DNA of 64,000 nucleotides from Halalkalibacter suaedae. Lineage in GTDB: Bacteria > Bacillota > Bacilli > Bacillales > Bacillaceae_D. Positions within the stretch are counted from its first letter, which is position 1, and each line of letters begins with the position of its first letter. Positions 22,169 to 30,984 of the stretch are shown here, piece by piece. A program made the translations under genes and the position numbers. The stretch is from assembly GCF_017939705.1 (NCBI RefSeq), contig NZ_JAGKSQ010000007.1, positions 1 through 64,000 on the forward strand. The letters run 5' to 3'. The notes beneath the pieces were generated by a model. It was not told the origin of the DNA, did not search any database, and saw only the letters and a program-made list of their open reading frames with translations.

Positions 22169-22409
22169 AGAGGCTCGGACGCAACAAAAGTGTCTGACTG
22201 AAATTCGGAATAAAGCATTTATTTAGCGGATGAAATATACGTAGACTCCTGCGGGATGCAAAAGCAAGCCAAAGGTGAGACCCCACAGGCGAAGCCGAGG
22301 AGGCTCACCGGCTTCCCGCGGAAAGCGAAGTATATTTCAGGAGCGGCGTCCGCAAGCTATCTATCTTGGTTCGGGTTTTAAGTCAGTTCAGACTTTTGTC
22401 CCGGCCTCT
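22169..22409 (+). repeat. dispersed hairpin repeat, copy R1
   Basis: This 241-bp element has inverted ends AGAGGCTCGGAC and GTCCCGGCCTCT. Inside are nested inverted repeats: TGAAATATAC (22231-22240) with GTATATTTCA (22330-22339), GCGGGA with TCCCGC, and GGTGAG with CTCACC. It lies between the convergent DUF554 and yyaC genes. The right end followed by TTTTTT can act as a terminator. It matches copies R3, R4 and R5 closely and R2 partly. Confidence 0.93.
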
Positions 22410-22415
22410 TTTTTG

Positions 22416-23069
22416 TTATAGTGGTGTCTCTTTTTTTGATTGAAAGAGAAGCTGAGGTTTCACTTTGAGCTTTTGTAATAAGGTAGGGGCACTTGTTTCT
22501 TTCATTGGAAGATTAAGATCTGCCTTTTTAATAGATTCAGCAATGATATCAGCCATTGTCATAACAGTATGAAGTCTTGTGTTTTGTAAGACAAAGTATT
22601 CCATCATTCCACCGATATTTACAATGCCAGTCATATGAATGTCACCAATTGCCGGCAGTTGCTTCTGAACGGCCGCTCCTGGCTGGATAGGGCCATGGGC
22701 GAGTGAAATATGCCCGACACTCGTTAAACGTCCTAGACACGCATCAATCGCTAAAATGAATGGACGGAAGTGTGTGCGCTTAATTTCCTCTAAACGTTCA
22801 ACCATATTGACGGCGTGAACCGGGTGCTCTAACGTTCCATATACATGGAACCGATTTAGGCTCATCTGTTCTAGTTTGGTTCCTATTAGAGGACCCAATG
22901 AATCCCCCGTTGAACGATCTGTTCCAATACAAATAATAACTAAATCGCGTCTGACATAATATTCTGTCATTTCATACAATAGTTCAGCCAGCTTCTCTGT
23001 TACGCAAGAATCATCCATATGAATCCGTAAATGATCTTTTTTACCGAACAGACGATGGTTTGTACTCAT
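22416..23069 (-). CDS. yyaC: spore protease-like protein YyaC (DUF1256)
   Basis: This 217-residue protein has the YyaC/DUF1256 core IICIGTDRSTGDSLGPLIGTKL and FILAIDACLGRL, which resembles the fold of the GPR germination protease. It is a sporulation-associated family of unclear activity. The ATG at 23069 has AAAGGAGG seven bases upstream. The frame stays open further upstream, but those residues look unlike coding sequence and overlap the divergent gene. Its presence supports an endospore former. Confidence 0.9.
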   Translation of the reverse strand: MSTNHRLFGKKDHLRIHMDDSCVTEKLAELLYEMTEYYVRRDLVIICIGTDRSTGDSLGPLIGTKLEQMSLNRFHVYGTLEHPVHAVNMVERLEEIKRTHFRPFILAIDACLGRLTSVGHISLAHGPIQPGAAVQKQLPAIGDIHMTGIVNIGGMMEYFVLQNTRLHTVMTMADIIAESIKKADLNLPMKETSAPTLLQKLKVKPQLLFQSKKETPL

Positions 23070-23166
23070 AACATCGCCTCCTTTGCCATAGTAGTAACAG
23101 TATACGGAACTTTTTTCCTTTCTATACATAGAGAGTGAAGAAAGGGAGAATGAGGAGAGGATTTGT

Positions 23167-24189
23167 ATGTGGGGAAACGGGTTGAAATGGATGTTTCTTA
23201 TAATTGGAACAATGATTGGAGCAGGATATGCATCAGGGCGTGAATTATGGGAGTTTTTTGGTTCAGAAAGCGGACTAGCAATCATTTTGTTTGCTATTTT
23301 ATTTTCTATTTGTTGTACGGTTATTTTAACGATTAGCGCTAATAAAAAGTCAACTCATTATCTTCCGGTGCTACAGGCAATTATGGGGGAACGCCTTTCT
23401 CGAATTTATGATTTTATGATTATCATTTATCTATTTTCAGTAACTGTAATTATGCTTGCAGGGGGTGGGGCGACCCTTGAAGTTGTACATGTACCATATT
23501 GGCTAGGTACCGTTATTATAGGTGGGATGGTCGTTTTATTATTTTTATGGGACACAAAAGGCATGACGTCAATGAATGCTTTTATTATTCCTATCTTAAT
23601 TGTCTTTTTATTAGGTGTGTTAATCGCCTTTCAATCTTTACAAGGCTTTCCAATAGAATTTCGGTTTGATAACCAAAGCAATTGGCCCGCAGCATTAACT
23701 TTTACAGCTTTGAATATATTGCCGCTCATTGCAGTACTTGGTGCGATCGGTAACGAAATTAAACATAAAGGGGAAATATGGATTGCGAGTATAGGTAGTG
23801 GTATTATATTAGGTGGTATCTCCTATTTATATAATGAATCATTGCTTCAAGTTGCTGGAGATATTATGCTCTATGAGATTCCACTATTTGCGATATTAAA
23901 GCACTATCCGTATTTTATGGTACTTATTATGTCTGCATTATTATGGTTAGCCATCTATACAACAGCCGCTTCTGGAGTGTTTGGTTTATTATCTAGAACA
24001 AGAGAGTGGATTAAAGGACCAGCATGGATGATTGCATTGCTTCTAATCAGTATCATGGCGCCACTAACAACGATAGGTTTCTCTACATTAGTTTCGGTTC
24101 TATATCCATTGTATGGAGTCCTTAACCTCTATGTTCTTGCATCCCTTTTGTTATATCCAATAATTCATCGGCGTTCTGCTATGAAATAA
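23167..24189 (+). CDS. YkvI-like polytopic membrane protein
   Basis: This 340-residue protein has about ten hydrophobic segments. The first contains the glycine-rich break GTMIGAGYASGRELWEFFG typical of YkvI-like proteins and reminiscent of APC-superfamily transporters. The substrate is unknown. It is transcribed divergently from yyaC with 97 bp between the starts. GAGGAGAGG precedes the ATG. Confidence 0.75.
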   Translation: MWGNGLKWMFLIIGTMIGAGYASGRELWEFFGSESGLAIILFAILFSICCTVILTISANKKSTHYLPVLQAIMGERLSRIYDFMIIIYLFSVTVIMLAGGGATLEVVHVPYWLGTVIIGGMVVLLFLWDTKGMTSMNAFIIPILIVFLLGVLIAFQSLQGFPIEFRFDNQSNWPAALTFTALNILPLIAVLGAIGNEIKHKGEIWIASIGSGIILGGISYLYNESLLQVAGDIMLYEIPLFAILKHYPYFMVLIMSALLWLAIYTTAASGVFGLLSRTREWIKGPAWMIALLLISIMAPLTTIGFSTLVSVLYPLYGVLNLYVLASLLLYPIIHRRSAMK

Positions 24190-24246
24190 TTCCATCTCTA
24201 ACGAGGTTTCATGTATAATATAAAATGAGAAAAGGAGGTACATGAC

Positions 24247-24447
24247 ATGACAGATAAAGAGTTTGCCCTAAATGATGTTGTAGAAATGAAGAAGCAGCAT
24301 CCTTGTGGTGTGAATCGATGGCAGATCATTCGAATGGGTATGGACGTGAGAATTAAGTGCCAAGGTTGCCAGCATAGTGTCATGCTCCCTCGTAAAGAAT
24401 TTGCGAAAAAAATGAAGAAAATTATTGAGAGTCAAGCAAATGTGTAA
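24247..24447 (+). CDS. yyzM: small DUF951 protein (YyzM-like)
   Basis: This 66-residue protein has the DUF951 pattern: DVVEMKKQHPCG, then IIRMGMDVRIKCQGC, with three cysteines that could bind metal, and a basic C-terminus. It conventionally lies next to ychF in Bacillaceae. AAAGGAGG precedes the ATG and a TATAAT lies just upstream. Function is unknown. Confidence 0.9.
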   Translation: MTDKEFALNDVVEMKKQHPCGVNRWQIIRMGMDVRIKCQGCQHSVMLPRKEFAKKMKKIIESQANV

Positions 24448-24518
24448 GACTTTAGGTAAAAACATTCCAATAGGGAGTCTGCTATGAATATTTATAGTGG
24501 ACTTCCTATCATGTGTTG

Positions 24519-24545
24519 AAGCTGATTGCAGCTTGTCTTTTTTTT
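24519..24545 (+). terminator. intrinsic terminator after yyzM
   Basis: AAGCTG pairs with CAGCTT around ATTG and is followed by GTC and a run of eight or more T. It separates yyzM from ychF. Confidence 0.75.
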
Positions 24546-24639
24546 AGGGAATCACTATAATTAGTAACGACATTAGGAATGAATACATGCTGAGCGTAAA
24601 CGGACAAGCATGTTTGAATATAAAAAAGGAAGTGAACGC

Positions 24640-25740
24640 ATGGCTTTAACTACTGGAATTGTAGGATTACCAAACGTTGGGAAATCTACATTATTTAATG
24701 CGATAACACAAGCAGGAGCTGAATCTGCAAATTACCCATTCTGTACAATTGATCCGAATGTAGGAATTGTTGAAGTACCAGATGAAAGATTAAGAAAATT
24801 AACAGAGCTAGTTTCTCCGAAGAAAACCATTCCGACTGCTTTTGAATTCACTGATATTGCTGGGATTGTAGAAGGTGCTAGTAAAGGAGAAGGGCTCGGG
24901 AATAAATTCTTATCTCATATTAGACAAGTTGATGCTATTTCACACGTTGTTCGATGCTTTGCTGATGATAACATTACACATGTCGCTGGTGGGGTAAATC
25001 CTTTACGTGATATTGAAGTAATTAACCTTGAGTTAATCCTAGCTGACTTTGAAACAGTAGATAAGCGACTAGCTCGCGTTGCCAAGCTTGCAAAAGCAAA
25101 GGACAAGGATGCGATAGCTGAATTAGAAGTTTTAGAACTTCTCCGTGATGCATTTGAGAATGAAAAGCCTGCTAGAAGTATTGACTTTACAGAAGATCAA
25201 GAGAAGATTGTCAAGCAGTTTCATCTATTAACAAGTAAGCCAGTCTTATATGTTGCCAATGTAAGTGAAGATGATTTAATGGCATCAGAAGATAATGACT
25301 ATGTAAAGCAAGTGAAAGAATTTGCCGCAGCTGAAAATAGTGAAGTCATCTTAATCTGTGCCAAGATTGAATCTGAGATTGCAGAGCTTGAAGGTGAAGA
25401 AAAAGAAATGTTCTTAGAAGAGCTAGGAATAGAGGAGTCAGGGCTAGACCAACTGATTCGTGCAGCCTATAATCTTCTTGGCTTACAAACTTACTTCACT
25501 GCAGGTGTTCAAGAAGTGAGAGCATGGACATTCCGTAAAGGAACAAAAGCACCACAAGCCGCAGGAATCATTCATACTGACTTTGAACGAGGCTTCATCC
25601 GTGCCGAAATCGTCTCATACGAAGACCTAGTTGATGCAGGGTCAATGAACGTAGCAAAGGAAAAAGGAAAAGTCCGCTTAGAAGGAAAAGAATACATCGT
25701 TCAAGACGGAGATGTTATTCACTTCAGATTTAACGTATAA
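24640..25740 (+). CDS. ychF: redox-regulated ATPase YchF
   Basis: This Obg-family P-loop ATPase is ribosome-associated and linked to stress responses. The 366-residue protein has GLPNVGKSTLFNAIT, the switch DIAGIVEGASKGEGLGN, and the C-terminal TGS-like domain ending DVIHFRFNV. The ATG at 24640 is chosen for the canonical MALTTGIVG start and upstream AAAGGAAG. An ATG ten codons earlier has no binding site. Confidence 0.97.
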   Translation: MALTTGIVGLPNVGKSTLFNAITQAGAESANYPFCTIDPNVGIVEVPDERLRKLTELVSPKKTIPTAFEFTDIAGIVEGASKGEGLGNKFLSHIRQVDAISHVVRCFADDNITHVAGGVNPLRDIEVINLELILADFETVDKRLARVAKLAKAKDKDAIAELEVLELLRDAFENEKPARSIDFTEDQEKIVKQFHLLTSKPVLYVANVSEDDLMASEDNDYVKQVKEFAAAENSEVILICAKIESEIAELEGEEKEMFLEELGIEESGLDQLIRAAYNLLGLQTYFTAGVQEVRAWTFRKGTKAPQAAGIIHTDFERGFIRAEIVSYEDLVDAGSMNVAKEKGKVRLEGKEYIVQDGDVIHFRFNV

Positions 25741-25748
25741 TCAATAGA

Positions 25749-25816
25749 AAAGATCTTAAAGCTTGTAGGCAACGTCTCCATAACGAGGGACTGTCGACAA
25801 GCTTTTTTGATCTTTA
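25749..25816 (+). terminator. terminator after ychF
   Basis: Two coaxial arms pair: AAAGATC with GATCTTT, and AAAGCTTGT with ACAAGCTTT. Six T follow the inner stem. Between this hairpin and the rpsF promoter (25817-25984) I see no gene or recognisable signal. Confidence 0.65.
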
Positions 25817-25984
25817 ATTCCCAGGAAAAATTTGTAGTGATTTGATTCCAATTTCACCTCTTACAAAGCGGACGGGATGGGAGCTCTCATCTTGGCTTCT
25901 TACCTTTTGACTTTGCTATTACGCGGAAGAGAGGAAGTTTATACACTATAACCACATGAACTTCACCAAACACCAACAATCTTC

Positions 25985-26013
25985 TTGCGTGCCAAGTATC
26001 GATCTGTTATAAT
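25985..26013 (+). promoter_or_regulatory. rpsF promoter (extended -10)
   Basis: TGTTATAAT gives an extended -10 (TATAAT at 26008-26013). The -35 TTGCGT at 25985-25990 is weak but at 17-bp spacing. It would drive rpsF-ssb-rpsR. Confidence 0.6.
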
Positions 26014-26020
26014 CTACTAA

Positions 26021-26100
26021 TGTGAGTAAAATGACTCATCTGATGAGTTTTATTCCTTGCTCCAATAAGGAGCCGTTAGACCAAAAGGAGGTGGACCGGA
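26021..26100 (+). other. structured leader of rpsF, possible autoregulatory site
   Basis: The 5' leader before rpsF contains two small hairpins: ACTCAT/ATGAGT, and GCTCC-AATAA-GGAGC (26059-26073). In many bacteria the S6:S18 complex binds its own rpsF leader. The CCGA bulge of the described motif is not seen here (CCGT follows the second hairpin), so the assignment is tentative. Confidence 0.3.
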
Positions 26101-26388
26101 ATGCGTAAGTACGAAATTATGTACATCATCGCTCCAAACCTAGAAGAGGCAGCTACTAAAGAAGTTGTAGAACGTTTTAATAATGTTCTTACTACTAATG
26201 GTGCTGAAATCGAAAAGGTGAACGAGATGGGTAAGCGCCGTTTAGCATACGAAATCAACGATTTTCGTGAAGGTTTCTACGTATTGTTAAATGTACAAGC
26301 TAGCTCAGAAGCGATTGCAGAATTTAACCGTCTTATTAAGATCAACGATAATGTTATTCGTGTTCTTGTAACAAAAGACGAAGAATAA
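26101..26388 (+). CDS. rpsF: 30S ribosomal protein S6
   Basis: S6 binds S18 and 16S rRNA in the small-subunit platform. The 95-residue protein opens [16 protein letters not shown] and has the [16 protein letters not shown] block. AAAGGAGGTGG precedes the ATG. It is followed 25 bp later by ssb, the usual rpsF-ssb-rpsR operon. Confidence 0.98.
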   Translation: MRKYEIMYIIAPNLEEAATKEVVERFNNVLTTNGAEIEKVNEMGKRRLAYEINDFREGFYVLLNVQASSEAIAEFNRLIKINDNVIRVLVTKDEE

Positions 26389-26413
26389 TTAAATGAAAGT
26401 GGGAGGGGTATGA

Positions 26414-26896
26414 ATGCTTAATCGTGTCGTGCTTGTTGGACGCTTAACGCGTGACCCAGAACTACGTTACACACCAAATGGAGTGGCAGTAACAAATTTT
26501 ACCCTTGCGGTAAACCGAACATTTTCAAATAAGCAGGGTGAACGCGAGGCTGATTTCATCAATTGTGTCGTCTGGCAAAAACCAGCTGAAAATGTAGCTA
26601 ATTACTTGAAAAAAGGTAGTTTAGCAGGTGTTGACGGCCGAATTCAAACTAGAAGCTATGACAACAATGAAGGTCGAAAAGTCTTTATTACTGAAGTTGT
26701 AGCGGAAAGTGTTCAATTCCTTGAGCCACGTGGTGCAAACTCAGGGCAAGGAAATGAATCATATGGTGGACCTAGTTCAATGGGGAATAACGATTACGGA
26801 AAGCAGCAGAACCGCTCATCTGGTAGTTTCAATAATGACCCATTTGCAAATGATGGGAAGCCAATTGATATTTCAGATGATGATTTGCCGTTCTAA
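26414..26896 (+). CDS. ssb: single-stranded DNA-binding protein SsbA
   Basis: This is the essential single-strand binding protein at replication forks. The 160-residue protein has the OB fold ([36 protein letters not shown]), a Gly/Asn/Ser-rich linker, and the acidic tip DISDDDLPF that binds partner proteins. Confidence 0.98.
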   Translation: MLNRVVLVGRLTRDPELRYTPNGVAVTNFTLAVNRTFSNKQGEREADFINCVVWQKPAENVANYLKKGSLAGVDGRIQTRSYDNNEGRKVFITEVVAESVQFLEPRGANSGQGNESYGGPSSMGNNDYGKQQNRSSGSFNNDPFANDGKPIDISDDDLPF

Positions 26897-26968
26897 AATC
26901 CTCTCTTGCTTATAATGAAAATGTGATGAATATACGAATACAAATAGAAAAGAAAGGAGTGCTGCTCA

Positions 26969-27202
26969 ATGGCTCGTCGTGGTCGTCCAAAACGTCGTAA
27001 GGTTTGTTTCTTTACTGTAAACAAGATTACGAAAATCGATTATAAAGACACTGATCTTCTGAAGCGTTTCATTTCAGAGCGTGGAAAAATTCTTCCTCGC
27101 CGTGTAACTGGAACATCTGCAAAATATCAACGTCAACTAACTATTGCAATTAAGCGTGCTCGTCAAATCGCTCTATTGCCATATGTAAATGATGTTAACT
27201 AA
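26969..27202 (+). CDS. rpsR: 30S ribosomal protein S18
   Basis: This 77-residue basic protein has the S18 core ([20 protein letters not shown] and [19 protein letters not shown]). One cysteine sits near the N-terminus (KVCFF) in the place of the zinc-type cluster of some homologues. GAAAGGAG lies upstream of the ATG. Confidence 0.97.
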   Translation: MARRGRPKRRKVCFFTVNKITKIDYKDTDLLKRFISERGKILPRRVTGTSAKYQRQLTIAIKRARQIALLPYVNDVN

Positions 27203-27215
27203 TAAGTAAAAATAT

Positions 27216-27249
27216 AAAACACAGCCATCGTGCTGTGTTTTTATTTTTT
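27216..27249 (+). terminator. intrinsic terminator after rpsR
   Basis: AAACACAGC pairs with GCTGTGTTT and is followed by TTATTTTTTG. It ends the rpsF operon. Confidence 0.85.
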
Positions 27250-27256
27250 GAATAAC

Positions 27257-27380
27257 AGGCTGGGACATAACTAAAGTGTCTAACTGAAATACTGAACAAG
27301 GCAATACCTCAGGAGCGGTTTACTTCCGCCCACTATTATTGTTCGGATTTTCTTTTAGTAAATCACTTTTGTCCTAGCCT
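27257..27380 (+). repeat. dispersed hairpin repeat, internally deleted copy R2
   Basis: The ends AGGCTGGGAC and GTCCTAGCCT and the flanks AAGTGTCTAACTGAAAT and CAGGAGCGGTTTACTTCCG match R4 and R5. The central 110 bp or so with the GC-rich nested hairpin is absent. The remaining ends still pair, so the copy would still form a hairpin. It lies between rpsR and yybS. Confidence 0.88.
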
Positions 27381-27499
27381 ATTTTATTTTTTGAATAAAC
27401 TCTCTGATTTCGAGCAATGCTTTAACTTTGAGGGCAATTGCGTTAAAATATAAAAGAATATCAAGAGTTGCATACACAACAAGAAAAAGAGGTGGATTT

Positions 27500-28438
27500 G
27501 TGAGAGAAACAAGAATGATAACAGAAGGGGCTGTCCTAGCCGCTATTGTTACAATAATTTTACTTCTCACGTTTTATGTCCCGGTTATTGGTTCGTTTAC
27601 GATATGGGCACTGTCGTTGCCATTTACTGTATTTACATATCGAAAAGGTTTAAAAGCAGGCTTCATTTTGTTATTTGTTTCATGCTTTATTGCATTTGTT
27701 ATAGGGATTGGTGGAGGGTTAGCAATTGTACCAACCTTCATGTTTGGTAGTGCAGGGTTAGTGATTGGTGAAATGCATCGTCGCGGAAAAAATGGTTTTT
27801 CTGTCTTGTTAGGAGCATCACTGCTATTCATTGTACATATCTTACTTTCATACATCGTTATGACCCTCGTATTAAATATCAATCCAATGCAATTAGCGAT
27901 TGACTTAACAAAAGAACAAATGGAAATGACTGAATCAACGTTAGTTAGTTTTGGTCAAGAAGTAAATATTGAGGCATTTGAAGAAACATTAGATCTGCTT
28001 ATTTATATGGCACCTGTTGTTATTGTAGGAACGGCTGTCACCTTAGCTTTAATTAGTACGTTATTAGGGTATTACGTATTAAGAAAACTAAGACATAAGG
28101 TACAAGCACTTCCCCCATTTCGAGAATGGCAATTTCCAAAGAGCTTTCTATGGTATTATTTAATTGTCATGATTCTTAGCTTTAGTGCTGTTGAAGAAGG
28201 ATCGACACTATTTGTTATTGTTTGGAACCTGTTTCCACTATTAGAGGTAGTCTTAGCAGTTCAAGGGTTTTCCTTTATTTTCTTCTACTGTCATCAGAAG
28301 AAAATAGCGAAGGCAATACCTATTTTGTTAATCGTTGCGTCACTAGTGATCATGCCACTATTACATCTAGTTCGTGTTCTTGGAATTCTAGATTTAGGCT
28401 TTGGTTTGCGTAAGCGAATAGAGAGCCAGAAAAAATAG
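27500..28438 (+). CDS. yybS: YybS-like membrane protein (DUF2232)
   Basis: This 312-residue membrane protein has about eight hydrophobic segments, opening ITEGAVLAAIVTIILLLTF. The GTG start at 27500 has GAGGTGG upstream and matches the family length. It lies 10 bp before gdpP, the conserved yybS-gdpP-rplI order. Some family members resemble S-components of ECF transporters, but the function is unknown. Confidence 0.85.
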   Translation: MRETRMITEGAVLAAIVTIILLLTFYVPVIGSFTIWALSLPFTVFTYRKGLKAGFILLFVSCFIAFVIGIGGGLAIVPTFMFGSAGLVIGEMHRRGKNGFSVLLGASLLFIVHILLSYIVMTLVLNINPMQLAIDLTKEQMEMTESTLVSFGQEVNIEAFEETLDLLIYMAPVVIVGTAVTLALISTLLGYYVLRKLRHKVQALPPFREWQFPKSFLWYYLIVMILSFSAVEEGSTLFVIVWNLFPLLEVVLAVQGFSFIFFYCHQKKIAKAIPILLIVASLVIMPLLHLVRVLGILDLGFGLRKRIESQKK

Positions 28439-28448
28439 GAGTGACAAT

Positions 28449-30413
28449 ATGCCTAAGTTTTTAATGAAACGCTGGCATGGTCAACATGTCAATGCCTTGT
28501 TTATTATTTCAGCTATTTTTATTGGGATCTTGACAGGCTATCAATGGATAATTGGTGTTTTGGGTTTTCTTCTACTAGGGATTATAGCTATTTTCACGTA
28601 TCAAGCGAAGGTAGCCTTCGAGAGAGATTTAGCTGAATATATTTCAACGCTCTCTTACCGAGTCACAAAGGCTGGAGAAGAGGCAGTTACGAAAATGCCA
28701 ATTGGTATGATCTTATTTAATGAGGAACAAAAAATCCAATGGGCCAATCCATTTATTACGAATCTAATAGATGGAAATGTAATCGATAAGCATGTAAATG
28801 AAATAAGCGAGCAATTAATCGTGTTGCTTGAAAGTGATGAAGATGATGATATCATTACATTAGATGATAAATACTTCCAAGTCTCACTTGAACGAAATGA
28901 GCGACTTTTTTACCTTCAAGATGTCACAGGTGTTGAAGAGATGAAGGAACGTTACAAGCAATCACAAACGGTTGTAGCGTTTTTGTATCTTGATAACTAT
29001 GATGAGGTGACTCAGGGCATCGATGATCAACTACGTGGACGATTAATGAGTATTGTAACAACCATCTTAAATGAATGGGCGACAGCTAATAGCATTTTCT
29101 TGAGAAGAACGGCTTCAGATCGTTTTATTGCGATTATGAATGCAAAAGCATTGAAAGAAATCGAAAAGCATCGCTTTGATATCTTAGATAAAATCCGAGA
29201 ACTAACAGCTAAAGAAAAGGTAGCGATTACGTTGAGTGTAGGTGTTGGTACTGGTGAAGATTCAATCAGGGAACTAGGGAAAATTGCCCAATCAAGCTTG
29301 GATCTAGCTCTTGGCCGTGGTGGCGATCAAGTAGCCATTAAGAAGAAAAATGGTAAAGTACGCTTTTACGGTGGGAAATCAAATGCAATGGAAAAAAGAA
29401 CTCGTGTTAGAGCAAGGGTTATCTCTCATGCGTTAAGAGATTTCGTACTTGAAAGTGAAAAAGTATTAATTATGGGCCACCAAAACCCAGATATGGATGC
29501 AATCGGTGCCTCTATTGGTGTAAGAAAGATAGCTGAGGTTAATGGAAAAGAGGGCTATATTGTCTTAGATCCAGATGAGATTAACCATGATGTCCAAAAG
29601 CTAATGGAAGAAATTGAAGAGCATGATTATTTATGGTCACAATTTATTACACCAGAAGAGGCGAAAGAGCAGATTACACCAGAAACATTGTTAATTATTG
29701 TTGATACTCATAAACCGTCTCTTGTAATCGAACCAGATCTATTAGAGTTAGTTGAACGGATTGTTGTTCTAGATCATCATCGCAGAGGGGAAGAGTTTAT
29801 TGATGACCCTGTACTTGTTTATATGGAGCCATACGCGTCCTCCACAGCTGAGCTGGTGACAGAATTACTTGAGTATCAACCAAATAAGCTCAAAATGGAT
29901 CGTCTAGAAGCGACAGCATTGCTTGCTGGTATTATTGTTGATACTAAAAGCTTTGCAGTAAGGACAGGTGCAAGGACGTTTGATGCTGCATCATTTCTGC
30001 GTTCAAACGGAGCAGATACGACATTAGTACAGAACTTATTAAAGGAAGATCTCGAACATTATATTAAACGATCTAAGCTGGTAGAGAGTGCTGAGCACTT
30101 TCTTGATGGCTATGCTATAGCAACAGGTAGTGAAGAGGATACGTATAGTCAGATGATTATTGCTCAGGCTGCAGATACATTGTTAAATATGAAGGATGTT
30201 GTTGCTTCTTTTGTTATTTCTAAGAGAAAAGATGGCATTGTCAGCATAAGTGCTCGTTCGCTGGGTGATGTTAATGTTCAAGTTATTATGGAACAGCTTC
30301 ATGGCGGCGGACATCTTTCAAATGCAGCAACACAGCTTGAAGATATGACAATAATTGAAGCAAAGGAAAAGCTTCAAGAAACGATAACGAAGTGTGCAGG
30401 AGGGGAACAGTAG
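28449..30413 (+). CDS. gdpP: cyclic-di-AMP phosphodiesterase GdpP
   Basis: GdpP hydrolyses cyclic di-AMP and so affects wall and osmotic homeostasis. The 654-residue protein has two N-terminal membrane helices (about 15-50), a PAS-like domain, a degenerate GGDEF domain (about 170-300), and DHH-DHHA1 catalytic domains. Motifs are [23 protein letters not shown] and [10 protein letters not shown]. The GGDEF signature is lost, as is normal for GdpP. Only one base separates its stop from the rplI ATG. Confidence 0.96.
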   Translation: MPKFLMKRWHGQHVNALFIISAIFIGILTGYQWIIGVLGFLLLGIIAIFTYQAKVAFERDLAEYISTLSYRVTKAGEEAVTKMPIGMILFNEEQKIQWANPFITNLIDGNVIDKHVNEISEQLIVLLESDEDDDIITLDDKYFQVSLERNERLFYLQDVTGVEEMKERYKQSQTVVAFLYLDNYDEVTQGIDDQLRGRLMSIVTTILNEWATANSIFLRRTASDRFIAIMNAKALKEIEKHRFDILDKIRELTAKEKVAITLSVGVGTGEDSIRELGKIAQSSLDLALGRGGDQVAIKKKNGKVRFYGGKSNAMEKRTRVRARVISHALRDFVLESEKVLIMGHQNPDMDAIGASIGVRKIAEVNGKEGYIVLDPDEINHDVQKLMEEIEEHDYLWSQFITPEEAKEQITPETLLIIVDTHKPSLVIEPDLLELVERIVVLDHHRRGEEFIDDPVLVYMEPYASSTAELVTELLEYQPNKLKMDRLEATALLAGIIVDTKSFAVRTGARTFDAASFLRSNGADTTLVQNLLKEDLEHYIKRSKLVESAEHFLDGYAIATGSEEDTYSQMIIAQAADTLLNMKDVVASFVISKRKDGIVSISARSLGDVNVQVIMEQLHGGGHLSNAATQLEDMTIIEAKEKLQETITKCAGGEQ

Positions 30414-30414
30414 G

Positions 30415-30858
30415 ATGAAAGTAATTTTTTTAGAAGATGTGAAAGGAAAAGGAAAAAAAGGCGAGGCCAAAAACGTTTCAGAGGGATATGCTCGTAACTA
30501 TTTACTTCCAAATAATTTAGCAGTTGAGGCAACCTCTGGAAACATGAAAAATTTAGAAGCTCAGCAAAAGAGTAAGCAAAAAAAGACTGAAGAAGAATTA
30601 GACAAGGCTAAAGCCTATAAAGATGAGCTAGAAGCCTTAACAGTGGAAATTAAAGCAAAATCTGGCGAAGGTGGCCGATTATTTGGAGCTATTTCAACGA
30701 AGCAAATTGCGGAGACGTTGGCTAAAATGAAGAAAAAGGTAGATAAACGAAAAATCTTACTAGATCAACCAATTCGGGCACTTGGCTATACGAATGTTCC
30801 AATTAAGATTCATCCAGAAGTTATTGCAACAGTAAAAGTACATGTTGTGGAAGAATAG
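30415..30858 (+). CDS. rplI: 50S ribosomal protein L9
   Basis: This 147-residue protein has the L9 signature ([13 protein letters not shown] and [13 protein letters not shown]), a long charged central helix and a C-terminal domain with [12 protein letters not shown]. The ATG at 30415 has AGGAGGGG ending eight bases upstream, inside the end of gdpP. Confidence 0.97.
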   Translation: MKVIFLEDVKGKGKKGEAKNVSEGYARNYLLPNNLAVEATSGNMKNLEAQQKSKQKKTEEELDKAKAYKDELEALTVEIKAKSGEGGRLFGAISTKQIAETLAKMKKKVDKRKILLDQPIRALGYTNVPIKIHPEVIATVKVHVVEE

Positions 30859-30875
30859 AATAGATTTAAGGAAAT

Positions 30876-30921
30876 GGGTGACATATTCGGTCAATATTGG
30901 CTGAGTCACCCTTATTTTTTT
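30876..30921 (+). terminator. intrinsic terminator after rplI
   Basis: GGGTGAC pairs with GTCACCC across a 22-nt loop and is followed by TTATTTTTTT. Confidence 0.75.
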
Positions 30922-30984
30922 CTATACCAACTTAGAAACTATCCTTTATAATAGGAGAATGAAAGAGAGAAAGGAGGGGTTGGC

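Noticed and set aside
23070-23285. Upstream in-frame extension of yyaC
   Set aside because: It would overlap the divergent YkvI-like gene; the downstream ATG has a much better binding site and the family start.
26021-26100. Canonical S6:S18 leader motif
   Set aside because: The conserved CCGA bulge is not present, so only a tentative structured leader is listed.
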